DNA of 64,000 nt from Trogon surrucura (taxonomy: Eukaryota; Chordata; Aves; Trogoniformes; Trogonidae), in NCBI GenBank assembly GCA_020746105.1, contig CM036617.1, forward strand, positions 18,040,037 through 18,104,036, given 5' to 3'. The notes under the pieces are model-generated. The model was not told the DNA's origin. It ran no database searches and saw nothing but the letters and a program-made list of their open reading frames with translations. The position numbers and the translations under genes were made by a program. Below, one piece after another: positions 50,991 through 62,600 of the stretch (the stretch's first letter is position 1; the number at the start of each line of letters is the position of its first letter).

Positions 50991-52719
50991 GATATGACAA
51001 AATCCCTTCAAAAGAATAGAAGTTGCAAATAATGGATGTGATTTTGGTTTTTAAAGTAATTGATAGTTATTAAAATCAGAAAAAAAGAAAAGGAAGTATT
51101 TGAGTGAAAATGACTCGACAGCTGAGGAAAGTGAATTTTCCTTTAGAGTAGCCTAACAAAACTTGCAGTTTTGCAGATGCCTGGGGAGATGTGCTTTGAT
51201 ACAGATCAGCTCCTCATTTCACATTTCCAAAGACACCAGGACAAACTGAGGTATAGCATCAGCAACTGTCACCAGGGCTGACTTTGGCTCACTATCTAGC
51301 AAACATGCTCTCAAGAACAAGAACCAAGCGTCTCACTCAGATGTGTGGCTCTGAATGCTCCCCAAATGAGTTTTTCTACCCAAATGTTGGAAAGCCCATG
51401 AAACTAAAAGCTCTTGTACTGGCTTGTTAGTCGTTTTCAGAAAAAATCTCTTAATACAATTCCTTTGTGGAACTGTTTCTGCTTTGTTTTTTAACACAAG
51501 GAAATTTCTAATCTGAAGATATGCAGCCTGAAATAGAGTATTATATACTTTCCAGAGGCTGATGTAGACATTAGGTACAAGGCGAAGTTGCTAGGAGACC
51601 ACAGATGGAACAAGGAGCATTGCAGTAACGCAGCAGCTTTTCACACATGGCTGATGAGAATGCCTGCATCAGCAGTCAGCCTTTTACAATTTAAAACAAA
51701 CCAGACAACCTTTTACTGCTTACGTAAAGATGTACATTTGGTGAGGACCACTAAATTGTTATAAAACTAGCACAACACAACCTGAATCAAAAGCAAGACA
51801 AAAACCACTGAAAAGGATTACACAAGCAAAACTTGCTAAACTACTGTCCCTCATTGGGTGTTTGGGAATGGCCCCTTCATTTAGAGACAAAAAAAAAAAA
51901 TATCTGAGCAAATGCTGGTGCTTTCACTCTACTTGTGTTCTGGGCCCAAATGCTGTATTACCTTAATGCAAAGGTGAATACTCAGCGAGCTAAGATGCTG
52001 TGAACACTAAAAACTCATTACCCATTTCCATGTCATTTAGAAAAGTGTGTCACTCTCACTGGGCACGTGAGACATTACAATCCGTGGAGCCCTTTTGTGT
52101 CTTCTGTACCCTTACTCATGCAGCAGAGTTCATGCTTATTAAAATTTACCACTTGGCAAGCAGAGATTAGAGGTTTGTCAGACTTGGTCTTTCATTGTTA
52201 CACTCACCATGACCACGAGTATTTAAAGGGATAACACAAACCTAAACCAACGCTGCTATATGGCTGTAAAGTCACACGGCTTCGAAAAACTACAGAAATA
52301 GAAACATCGTCACGTTTACATGAGAGGTTGAAGTATAGAAAGTCTGGGTAACATCTAAAATTCAAATGGAAAGGCTATGACTTAATAATGATTTGGACCT
52401 GAGTTTCAGTCCAGTTCCTTCCACTGGGATCTTCCATCCTTCTGAGAACTAATTAGCCTGTTTCCCCTTGAGGCAGGATTTATGTGACAAATATTCATTC
52501 AACTATTTCACTATAAAGTAGACACTGAAAGTATGTCAGGTGAATTCAGACTAAAATAGCTTTACTCTCTCCATTTAAAGAGGGAGCTATAGCAACAAGT
52601 TTAGATGAAGCTGTTCGTACCGTCAGTCTTTGAAATTAGATGAGGTTAATCCCACCCTTCACGTGAAGTGGTCCCTCTGCCATGCTGTTCTTGCTGTAGG
52701 TGACAGATGAAAGACCAGC

Positions 52720-52915
52720 TGTTGTGTTGATAGTGTTAATACCAGACTACGCTGTTTGAGCACACCTTATAAATCCAATAATAAAATAGGTTTGGCAACG
52801 CACATCTGGAAGTCGGAAGTGACAAGTGTGTCATGCTCTCTACCTGGATAATAAAGAAACAACTGAGCTGAGGACCCGACTACGCGCCTTGGAAATAGAA
52901 TGTGCTGTCGACCTC
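52720..52915 (+). mobile_element. Possible solo LTR remnant of an endogenous retrovirus
   Basis: A roughly 200-base patch starts tgttgtgttgatag and holds a TATA-like cttataaa, an aataaa followed by gctgaggacccgactacgcg, and ends ...acctca. It has several CpGs within 200 bases in otherwise CpG-poor DNA. The TG...CA ends and the promoter-then-polyA order fit an avian LTR. I see no flanking direct repeat and no internal retroviral genes, and the family is not recognised. Confidence 0.3.
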
Positions 52916-54551
52916 ACCTGAGAATAAATGAATTGAACTGAAGCCAGTATTAGCTAGAAATTTTCTGCACTATTCTGTTTAGACTAGTTCATGAACTAGT
53001 CATTAGCAGGTGACCAAAAAGAAAGGTGAGGGTATGTATTGCTTCAGCTTGCTATTACAGTATTTACAGACCTAATTCTCATGTCATTGTAACATAATAA
53101 TTTGAAAGATTTACATTTTCTTGCTGTAGAGGAACACATTTTAAAACACGTTTTGAATTACTGTTGTAAGGCCTAATCTTTATGTTTTAGACAAGAACAC
53201 TCATTCACAACAGATCTACATAACTGTAGTTAATTTCAGCAGCTTCATGTAAATTGTTTAGTTCTCCTCTGTGTGTTCCCAGTTCTGTATCTCCACAACC
53301 CTATCAGGACCACCTTCATACACTACAAAAATAATCAGATAATCTTTAAAATATCCTCTTGGGAAATCTCAGTAGTTAAAACTGGGTATGTTCTGTCAGA
53401 GCAAACTCTTAACAATAAACTAAAAAGGAAGCCTTTCTGTTTCTTTGGGATATACATTGCACATTAATTAATTAGGCAAGATTTGAAGCATGATAAAAAG
53501 TGATGCTATCAATAATTTCCTTTGGGTTTTAACACATCAAATGAGATCTGCATTGAGACCTTTATTTCTCAAGGTCAATGCTCTGAAGAATTCTTCTTAC
53601 AGCATTATCTCTAGCTATTAAAATGAATGCACTTCCACTTTATATAAAAAAACCCATAAAATATGAAGCATATCCTAAATTCAAGTAACACTCACTTAAA
53701 TGTAGGAGGTAATTTTAAATAAATATTTTCAAACTACAGTCATAGGGCACTATGTATAATTAGTTGTACAGAACCTAAAGCAAAAGAGTGCTTCTGGATA
53801 TACATATATATAATTATACATACAGTGTTTGAACCCAAAGTCCATCTTTTGTGCTAAAGCCTTAGCTCATGCTGAAGTAAGAGGATTTTGTCTCAAAGAG
53901 AACTAAGCTGAAAAAAAAAATTAAATCATACAGGGACCTGAAGCTTTCTCCGTCACTCACGGGAGAATGATCAGCCCATTTTCTGTTACAAATATTTCTT
54001 TCAACAAGAGCAGTTACACCACCACTGATAGGATCTGCGGAAGCTGCTATAACATAGCTCGCTCTCTCTTTCAGCAAAACAACATTTTTTCATTACCCTG
54101 CAAACCACGGGCTATTCACACGGGTGTAAGGAGTGCAGGCTCGAGGTCTCCATTCTGCTCGTGCATTTCTGCTGCCTTTGGCTCTGCTCGAAGTGTCAAA
54201 TGCCTAAGCAGGTGTCAGCTGCACACCATGGTGCTCTCATCCACTTGCTATGAGCTCTGACTCAGGGGAGCAAGGCCTGGATATAAACCAGACCTGCTTC
54301 ATGTACCGTGTCACCATCCTGAAGACCATCACTGTTTACTGGCCACAAAAGCATCACTCCAAGGGGCAGATTTTTCATAAAGTGTACATGTTCTACAAGC
54401 AAGGTATTTTTGTGAGCACTACAATGAATACTTTCAAATTATAACTGTGATTATCAACAGATAACAAACTTCATTTGACTGTGTGCTAATGCACTTTAGA
54501 GGTGAAAATCTTATCGTAAATACTCATGTATGTGATACAGTATTTTTTTAT

Positions 54552-54592
54552 TTCATTCATTCATTCATTTATTCATTCATTCATTCATTCAT
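54552..54592. repeat. (TTCA)n tetranucleotide microsatellite
   Basis: About ten TTCA units with a single TTTA interruption, 41 bases. Confidence 0.92.
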
Positions 54593-55850
54593 ATACTTTT
54601 TCTTCCTAACTTTCTAAGACTCAAAGTGTCATTTAATAAATTGTCTACCACTATCACAGGCATGAGCATTTCAAGCACTACAAAAAGTAAATATTTGCAT
54701 TCTGGTGAATTCAGTCAATAAAAAAATACATCCAACAAAGTAATTTAGCAAATACATATATTCCATAAACCATAATCATAAAGTTAGACATATCTAACTG
54801 AGTAATCATCAAATAAAACACGCTACATTTCATAATTGCAGATAGATTTCCCTAGAGCTAAAACCTCTGCAAGCAGGACAAACCAAACAGATTCATAGTA
54901 ACTCTTGTCTAAAAAAATTTTGCCTCCTAAGTAATTAGCCTCTTAAACATGCATCATATCAGTCAGATGCCACAAACCTGGGGAATAACTTCTCTATTCA
55001 CAGTTTCCAGTGCTGACCTCAGAGAGCTTAAACAAGAGATATGCCCCTGGAAAAGAAATGCCCTGCAAGCACTAAGGAGACTTTAGCATGTTTGCTCCTG
55101 ACTAGAAAACACAATCAGAGCAGAATAACTGTGCTGTAATTCTTAGTCTGCTAATAGAAATAGAATAAGTGTGCTGTCATGAAGTGGCTGAGGATGATTT
55201 CTTACTACTTTATGAAGGCTTATTAGCAAGTTTGGGGGCAGGGGAAAGAGAGAACACTGTTGTTTACTCCTGAGATCAGGTCCCTTATTTTTAGGAATTA
55301 TGTTTTGAAAAATTGTCTCGGGCTTAGAGAAGTAATTGTCTTTCTTTTTCAAAATAGCTAATAGAATATCCTGAAGAATAAAGTTGTAATTCAGTCACAG
55401 CAACTCATGAAAACTGTTAAAGATATCAAAAGATGGAGATAAGGAAAATTGACCTCTGATTTCAAGTTTTTTTTCAACTATTCAAATACCGATGTAGGTT
55501 TATTGATACAAGAAAACAAAAGCTTTGTCAACATTCTATATTCAACACACTTGGCAAGGACTCAGGAAATGTGACCTGTACTTGATAAGAATTAAGGTTA
55601 AAATACTGCACTTGTTTTGCCATCTCTATCAACAGGATGAGCTCAAAGTAACCACATTGCAGTACAATTTAATTCACTGCTCAGAAGTCAGGCCACTTAT
55701 AATGCCTTACAGCCTATATTGTGTACTTTGCATTTAATGTTAATGAATATCTAAACATTTTAATGGCATGGCTTAATTGTAAAACATGTCATATAGGGAG
55801 TCCTCTTTTAGTGGTTCTGAGCTGAGTCCATAGTACCTGTTACATACACC

Positions 55851-55980
55851 TAAGGGTTCCCAGCCTTGGGGCCATGACCACTTCTCTGGGGAGCTTGTTC
55901 CAGTGTGTGACCACTTTTCCTGATATCCAGTCTGAACTTTCCCTGATGCAGCTTTAAGACATTACTATGAAATACCTCCT
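55851..55980 (-). mobile_element. Degenerate CR1 internal fragment
   Basis: ccatgaccacttctctgggg, then agcttgttccagtgtgtgac and tatccagtctgaactttccc resemble the reverse complement of the ORF2 C-terminus (region 'ctccctgggcagcctgttccagtgt...'). Both ends, including the tail, are lost. It is an old copy. Confidence 0.75.
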
Positions 55981-57149
55981 AATGGGTATCTGTGGCATGA
56001 TGGGAACCTTCATGTTTTTTTAGATGAAAAACTGGCAGCTAGCAGTGATCACTTGAGCCAATTCAACGCTGGCTGGAAGGTAAAGTCATGCCAACTCTAT
56101 TTAGAAATAATGTATGTGTTTTTAATTGTGACGATCATTGACATAACCACTAAGAAAAAAACTATTCTTTGCCATTTGTAGGAGGACTCATCTGACAGAG
56201 TGTAGAAGCTTACAGTGTAGACATACACATTTAGGCTAAGTCCATAGACTTCCCTTACAGACAACTGAGAAAATACACATTTTTAGGGCATGATTCATCT
56301 TATCCAGGAGTAGACACCTAAACTAGGGCAAATTAAAGTAGATTTCTCCAGAAGTCCTTCTTTCAATAATTTTACGGAGTAGACATCCATGTGAGGGCAA
56401 TATTAACCTTAATATATTTTAAATCAAATCAAGTTTTTCTAAACATGACTCACCAGGTTAGGTACAATGGTAACAACAACTACTCCCTTCTGCCCTGAAA
56501 TCTGAAGACACCTAAAACTGAAGACAGGGCAACTAACACCCACTGAGGAGCTACTCCATGCCTCTACTTGAAGTACCTTTTTTTCCCCTGAATTCTAAGC
56601 AAGTGTATTAGCACTTTTTGAAAATATTTGGTTATTCCTAGCTTTTTATTCTAAGTAAGCATTTTTCCTCTGCACTGTCTTTATAGTCTTTTATAGGTAT
56701 TCTTATACAGCCACTGAAACCATGAGGAATTTTCTGAAAAATAATGAATGGTAATGAAAACAGTCACAAACTGTTAGTCTCAGGTTAAAACATAAACCTT
56801 CAAAATGTTTTTATTTTAGGCACATTATATTTGTCAACACCCTTGACTTAGATGACAGTTAGATCACAGTTTATGACAAATTAATGCAGAACATGATGAA
56901 ATTCCAAAAAGTTCACATACTTTTTCTTGCAACTGTAAAAATATTTAATCCAAAACTCAATATAATTACATTTGAACATTGCATTGCTATATTTCATGGA
57001 TTTTCTAGCTTGGCTGCCTTGCAACCAGACTTTCCTTTCTGGGCAGAACAATTCTTTTGAATTAAACCTTTCTTGATTCACCAAACAGACAGAGTTCAAG
57101 GAATATAGTTCAAGATATGTGCTAACTAATAGAGAAGAGTCAAAACTAC

Positions 57150-58336
57150 ATCAGTGAACAAGAGAAGAGCAATGGATGTCATCTGCCTAGATTTCTGCAA
57201 GGTCTTTGACACAGTCCCCCACAACATCCTTCTCTCTAAGTTGGAGACATACGGAATTGATGAGAGGACAGTTCGGTGGATTAGGAATTGGTTGGATGGT
57301 TGCATGCAGAGGGTAGTGGTCAATGGCTCAACGTCCAGATGAAGATGGGTGTCAAGTGGTGTCCCTCAGAGTTCTGTACTGGGGGCAGCGCTGCTTAATA
57401 TCTTCATCTATAATACAGACAGTGGAGTGGGATCGAATGCACCCTCAGCAAGTCTGCACATGACACCAAGCTGAGAAGTGTGGTCGATATGCCAGAGGTA
57501 TGGGATGTTCTCCAGAGGGACTGGGACAAGCTGGAGAACTTGGCTCATGCGGACCTCGTGAAGTTCCACAAGGCCAAGTGGAAGGTCCTGCAGCTGGGTG
57601 GGGCAATTCTTGTTATCAATACAGGCTGTGGGATGATGTGCTAGAGAGCAGCCCTACAGAGAGGGACTCGAGCGTGTCGGTGAACAAAACGCTGGACATC
57701 AACCAACAATGGGCAACTGCAGCAGCCCAGAAGGCAAATTGCATCCTGGGCAGCATCAGAAGAAACATGGCCAGCAGATCAAGAGAGATGGTTCTGCCTC
57801 TCTATTCTGCTCTGGTGAGACCTCACCTGGAGTACTGCGTGCAGCTCTGGAGCCCTCAACATAAGAAGGACATGGACCTGGTTGGAGCAGGTCCAGAGGA
57901 GGACCACAAAGACCATCAGAGGGCTGGAGAACCTCTCCTACAAAGACAGGCTTGAGAGAGTTGTGGTTACTCAGCCTGGAGAAGAGAAAGCTCCAGGGAG
58001 ACCTTAAAATGACCTTACAGTACCTGAAGGCAACCTATAAGAAAGATGGGGGTGATCTTTTTAGTAAGCCATGTTGCAACAGGACAAGGGAAAATGGTTT
58101 TAAACTAAAAAAGGGTAGATTTAGACTAGATATAAGGAAGAAGTTTTTTACAATAAGGTTGGTGAGACACTGACACAGGTTGCCCAGAGAGAGGCCCCTC
58201 TTGGAGACATTCTTGGAGCTGGATGGGGCTCTGAGCAACCTGATCTAGTTAAAGATGTCCCTGCTCACTGCAGAGGAGTTGGACTAGATGACCTTTAAAG
58301 GTCCCTTCCAGCCCAACACATTCCATGATTCTATGA
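57150..58336 (+). mobile_element. CR1 LINE, about 1.2 kb with partial RT domain
   Basis: It starts in RT block A ([20 protein letters not shown]) and continues through [20 protein letters not shown] to a stop at 57342. Block B and the metal motif lie in shifted frames and are corrupted; no FADD remains. The C-terminal part is again readable ([40 protein letters not shown]) with frame breaks near 57900 and 57955. The 3' end is complete: ggtcccttccagcccaacac and ttccatgattctatga. It is antisense to GUCY1A2 and ends about 1.2 kb from the donor of the exon at 59.5 kb. Confidence 0.93.
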
Positions 58337-59524
58337 ATTTTCTTGCTCAAGGATCATCACAACAACATCCCTAAATGCATTTTTTAAAAATTTTACCTCC
58401 TTTTTGTCAAGTTTTAAACCTTCAAAATAGTCTCAATTTTTGAAAAAAACAAAGCAAAACTTACACACAAAGAAAAACCCCAAGAAGCAGTTCAGACGCA
58501 ACCCTCATTTTTTAATAGACATGAGGAACTGCAGTTTACAAATTTCAAGCACGATGTAAATCATCCCATGGAAAGTCTGTCCAGCCTTCTCACCCTACTA
58601 CATATGGCTTTTGATATACTTTAGACAGCATTGAATAATTGTTCTACATAATACTCCCATTTTCCTTGAAAACAAAAGGTTTGTATTATGGGAAGTACAA
58701 ATTAACCAGAAACAGAAGTGAGTACACATGATGAAAACAATGTGCAATCTGACCCTTGAAAAATAACGGCACATATAAATCTCAATGTTTTTTTTTCCCT
58801 GCTGAATCACCATCTCCTACCTAACAAGCGTTATAATCTCCAAATGCCAGCAGTTACAAGGTTGATATAAGATCAAAGAAGCAGAACAGCAGTGGAACTT
58901 TAAAATGGTACAAAAGGACATGTGGTTTTCCACCTCTTGCGATCTCCTGTACCAGTCTAGGAGAAGGAACTGGAGTAGCGTGGGAAGAACATTAACACTG
59001 AGAAAGAGCAGGCATTTTACACATTCTTCTTTTATACAGGTCAAAAACTACTTAGAAAAGAGGCATGCAGCCCCTTGATCTCTCAGTTCCTCTACACTAG
59101 TGCTGAAGTTCAGATCAGGAACCTACTTAAGTGAATTTCCCAATTGCTATCACATACTGTACTCTGGTTTATATCATGGGACAGTCCTGGATCATGTGAT
59201 TTGTCTTCTTCTCGCACTAAACTGAATTAGAAGAAGGGCTCCAGGAGTGCATCTAGTGCCCTCCAGCCACAAATAGGTATTCAATGCATACAACAAGGTG
59301 ACACAGTTAGTTTGTGTGGTCTATTGTGCTTTACTAAAGTAAGGCATAGCTTACATGATTGTTCATGGGCATCAGTGAAACACTTGTCCATAAAAAAACC
59401 TGTGATGTATTCATGCAATTCTAAATTATTCTAGCAATGAACAGATTTCTACTGATGGAACATAATGGAATTAATTAGGTCCACATACAACTGACTAGTT
59501 GAGAATAAAGAGCAAAGGGATTAC

Positions 59525-59668
59525 CTTAATAGGGCTCCCATCTGGAGTGAGAACCTCTTCTGAAAGTTCCATCATCTTCAGTGCCATCAGGGCAATGGCT
59601 TTAGCATGACTGAGGCTTTTCTTATGGAGCCCTGCTGCAACGCAGTAAGCATCACCTATTGTTTCCAC
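59525..59668 (-). CDS. GUCY1A2: GUCY1A2, antepenultimate coding exon (cyclase catalytic domain)
   Basis: This exon encodes 48 codons of the soluble guanylate cyclase alpha-2 catalytic domain, from [13 protein letters not shown] to [10 protein letters not shown]. The cytosolic alpha/beta heterodimer converts GTP to cGMP when nitric oxide binds the heme of the beta subunit. The Asp in GDAY sits at the position known in class III cyclases to bind catalytic metal, a site the alpha subunit supplies. On the minus strand the exon follows an acceptor ending in ttgctgcag and ends at AAG before a gtaatc donor. It begins and ends on codon boundaries. The alpha-2 assignment over alpha-1 rests on remembered paralogue differences (VAAGLHKKS and EEVLTPDG versus VAGGLHKES and DEVMSPHG) and on the last exon. 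In human the gene has eight coding exons, so this is probably exon 6. The reading is uninterrupted. Confidence 0.95.
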
Positions 59669-62600
59669 CTGCAGCAATCAGACAAATCAAATGTTAAAGT
59701 ACGATAATGAGAAGAGAACCTTACCATTAGTTATCTGCAATCAAATAGCATTGCTTAAAAGATGTGAGCAAAACATCCATAAAATAAGCAATTAGACAAC
59801 GGAGCATAATTACCCGAGTTTGCAAACAGGTGCAGTCAAAACCTGAAATGCTATTGCACAGTGGTTCATCACCATTATAACCAAAGAAGATCATTAGATC
59901 TAGAACAGTGTTTGCCATCAGCTGAGAGAAGACAACATTTTCCCATAGCATTAATACAGGAAGCTCTATTTTGCTAAATGAGAAATTGCAGCTTGCTTTG
60001 ACACTATCCTGGCTGAGTTTGCTGTTGAGTAAGAATAGTGCTACATGATTACAATTCATAATCATTATTTGCTCTGCTAAAAAAGCGTATCAGGAAGAGA
60101 ATTAGAAAAAGCAAAACATCACCATAAAAAACAGTGAAGAGTCTATACCTTCTCATTAGCAGGTAGCTATTTCTAGCACAAATAGATGCCATTGCTACAG
60201 ACTTTTGACTGCACTTGTCTCTGTTATTTTCCAATAAAAATTGATGCCTCTCTCTACTATGCAGTCTACTTGTCTGTGAATTCCCTATCCTCAGGCATCA
60301 CATTCAGCAGACTTATCCCTCTGGTCTCTTCAGACAGGCTTTACCTCTCTCTTATCCTTGATTTTCTTTAAAGAAAGCTGTCCCTCAAGAAGAAGTGGGA
60401 GCAAAAGAATTTACAGAAGGCCTCTGGCTCTGGATAAAGGCAGCCTGAGAAACAATGAAGCCCTCAGGTTCTGCAGCTTTACTGACAGCATTGTGTTTTA
60501 CAGTCTGCTTGCCCAGACATCTGCACACAGTCTGTTAACACATGCCCAGACTCAGACCTCCAGGATTAGTTTGGTTTTTGCTACATAACTAATCTGGCTT
60601 CCACCCTGCCCACAGTATCACAGGAACGCCAGCAAACACTTCAGCAAAGACTAGGGTGAGAAGAGAGCGTGCACTGAGCAAGGAGTTATTCAGGGAATAA
60701 ATACAGCTGATTCTTGTCTCTGCAGGGATTCTACTAATATTAGTAGACCTGAACCTTCTCAGATTAACTTCCAGTCCTGATAAGCAGAATCAGAAATAGA
60801 ATCTCAAAAAGTAAGCATTACATGTAAATGTACTCAGAGCATGAATCTAGAAGAGCAACATGGGCAAATACTTCCCACCATCAAACTCACAGAAGCTGCT
60901 ATAAGCCCATTGCTGAGTTTGGCACCCTAGTCTTTCCTGCTGATTGTGCAGGAGGACATATATAAGAAGTTGAGGGTTTCTCATGAGCTGAGAAAGATAC
61001 TAGAGCTCCCTGGTCATTTTTGGAAGCTCTTAATAGTACTTTTATATAGAAAAAGACATGTAGCAGCAATCAATACTGCTGTCTGCCTGCCTGCTTTACC
61101 CAAGCCGTATCTCAGGATCACCATCCACAAGAAGCTGAGACTGCCAACTCCCTGCAGTTTAGGAGGTCATCTTTCCAAAGACAAATCAATGGGCAAGTAT
61201 GTTGGAATGGCTGGTTAAAGATGTAGAAACTAGAAAAGAAAATACATGAGAATAGTGAGAAAAAATATCAGAAAGTTAAAAAGATGCTCTGGATGTCCAC
61301 AAAATAGATGGTAAAAAATTCTCTAAATCAGAAGAAAGAATTAGCAGAAATCCAAATAACTGCACGTTGTAATTCTCAATAATTCTGGATGAATGCAACC
61401 ACTTTGAATAGAAATAAAGAGGCTACTATAGAAAGAGACGAGTCTATAATGTCAAATACAAAAATCAGATAAAAGTTCTGGTCTTTGTTTAATAATTTAA
61501 TTTCAGAATTACTTTTCCACTAAGGTTGCATTATACCACTGCAAGCAAGTATAGATCTAAGACTGTTCCTGCAGTGTTCAGACAAACCTACTTATTTTGG
61601 TTAGCTTCTTCCCATTTGGAAATTTCCATAGCTGTGTAAACTGATTCAACAGCTAAATTGCACTCACTGAATGAGTAGCAATATCAGAGTTGCATTGTAC
61701 TATCTGCATACTGACAGAAGAATGGGACTGAAGGTGTCTTATGTCAATCTTACTCTGAAACTAAAAATTATAATAATACAATTGCAGGATACTCCTTAAA
61801 GTGCTTGTCTGTATGATGTTCCTCTGATAGTAATACTGGACAACCACCAGAATGATTCAGGACTGTTGAGGTTGACCTGGTAGTTGAAACTGCCTGTGCT
61901 GAGTACTGATAAGGTTATCTAATGATTTATGATTCCACGACCCAGTTAAGTATTTAAGCTGAAATTTCCATGCTGAGTATCTCCATCGAACTTTAAGCTT
62001 GGTTCAGACCTCCACCAAAATCAGATTGGACAAACTTTCCAATTATCTGTGGGTTTTTCCTCATTTATTTTTAAAGCTCCAGGATGAGCATGGCACTTTG
62101 ATTTAATCCTCTAATATGGAGTCACAGAATCATAGAATGGTTTGGGTTGGAAAGGACCTTCAAAGTTCATCTAGTCCAATCCCTCTGCCATGTGCAGGGA
62201 TGTCTTTCACTAGATCAAGTCACTCAAAGCACCATCCAACCTGGTCTTGAACACTTCCACGGATGGGGCATCCACAACTTCTCTGGGCAACCTGTTCTAG
62301 TGTTTCATCATCTTCATCATAAAAAATTTCTTCCTTATATCCAGTCTAAATCTATTCTCTTTCAGTTAATAACCCTTCCTCCTTGCCATGTAACTACAGG
62401 CCTCAGTAAAATATCTTTCTCCATCTTTCTTGTAAGAGTCCTTAGTACATTGAAAGGCCACAGGCTTAATAATCCCTCCTATCAGCTTTTCTTCAGAGGA
62501 GAGGTGTTCCAGTCCTCTGATCAATTTTGTGGCCCTCCTCTGGACTCACCCCAACGGGTCTGTGTCTTCCTTGTACTGAGGATCCCAGAACTGAACATGG

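Larger units (their letters stand above)
21892..59524 (-). other. GUCY1A2 intron, about 37.6 kb, phase 0
   Basis: Bounded on the gene strand by gtaatc at 59524-59519 and ttctttcag at 21900-21892. It carries most of the repeats in the window, listed separately. Stretches without a recognisable element are 23.0-28.8, 29.3-35.0, 37.3-46.0, 49.0-55.8 (apart from the LTR-like patch at 52.7 kb) and 58.3-59.5 kb. They are AT-rich and show no coding exon I recognise on either strand. Confidence 0.9.
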
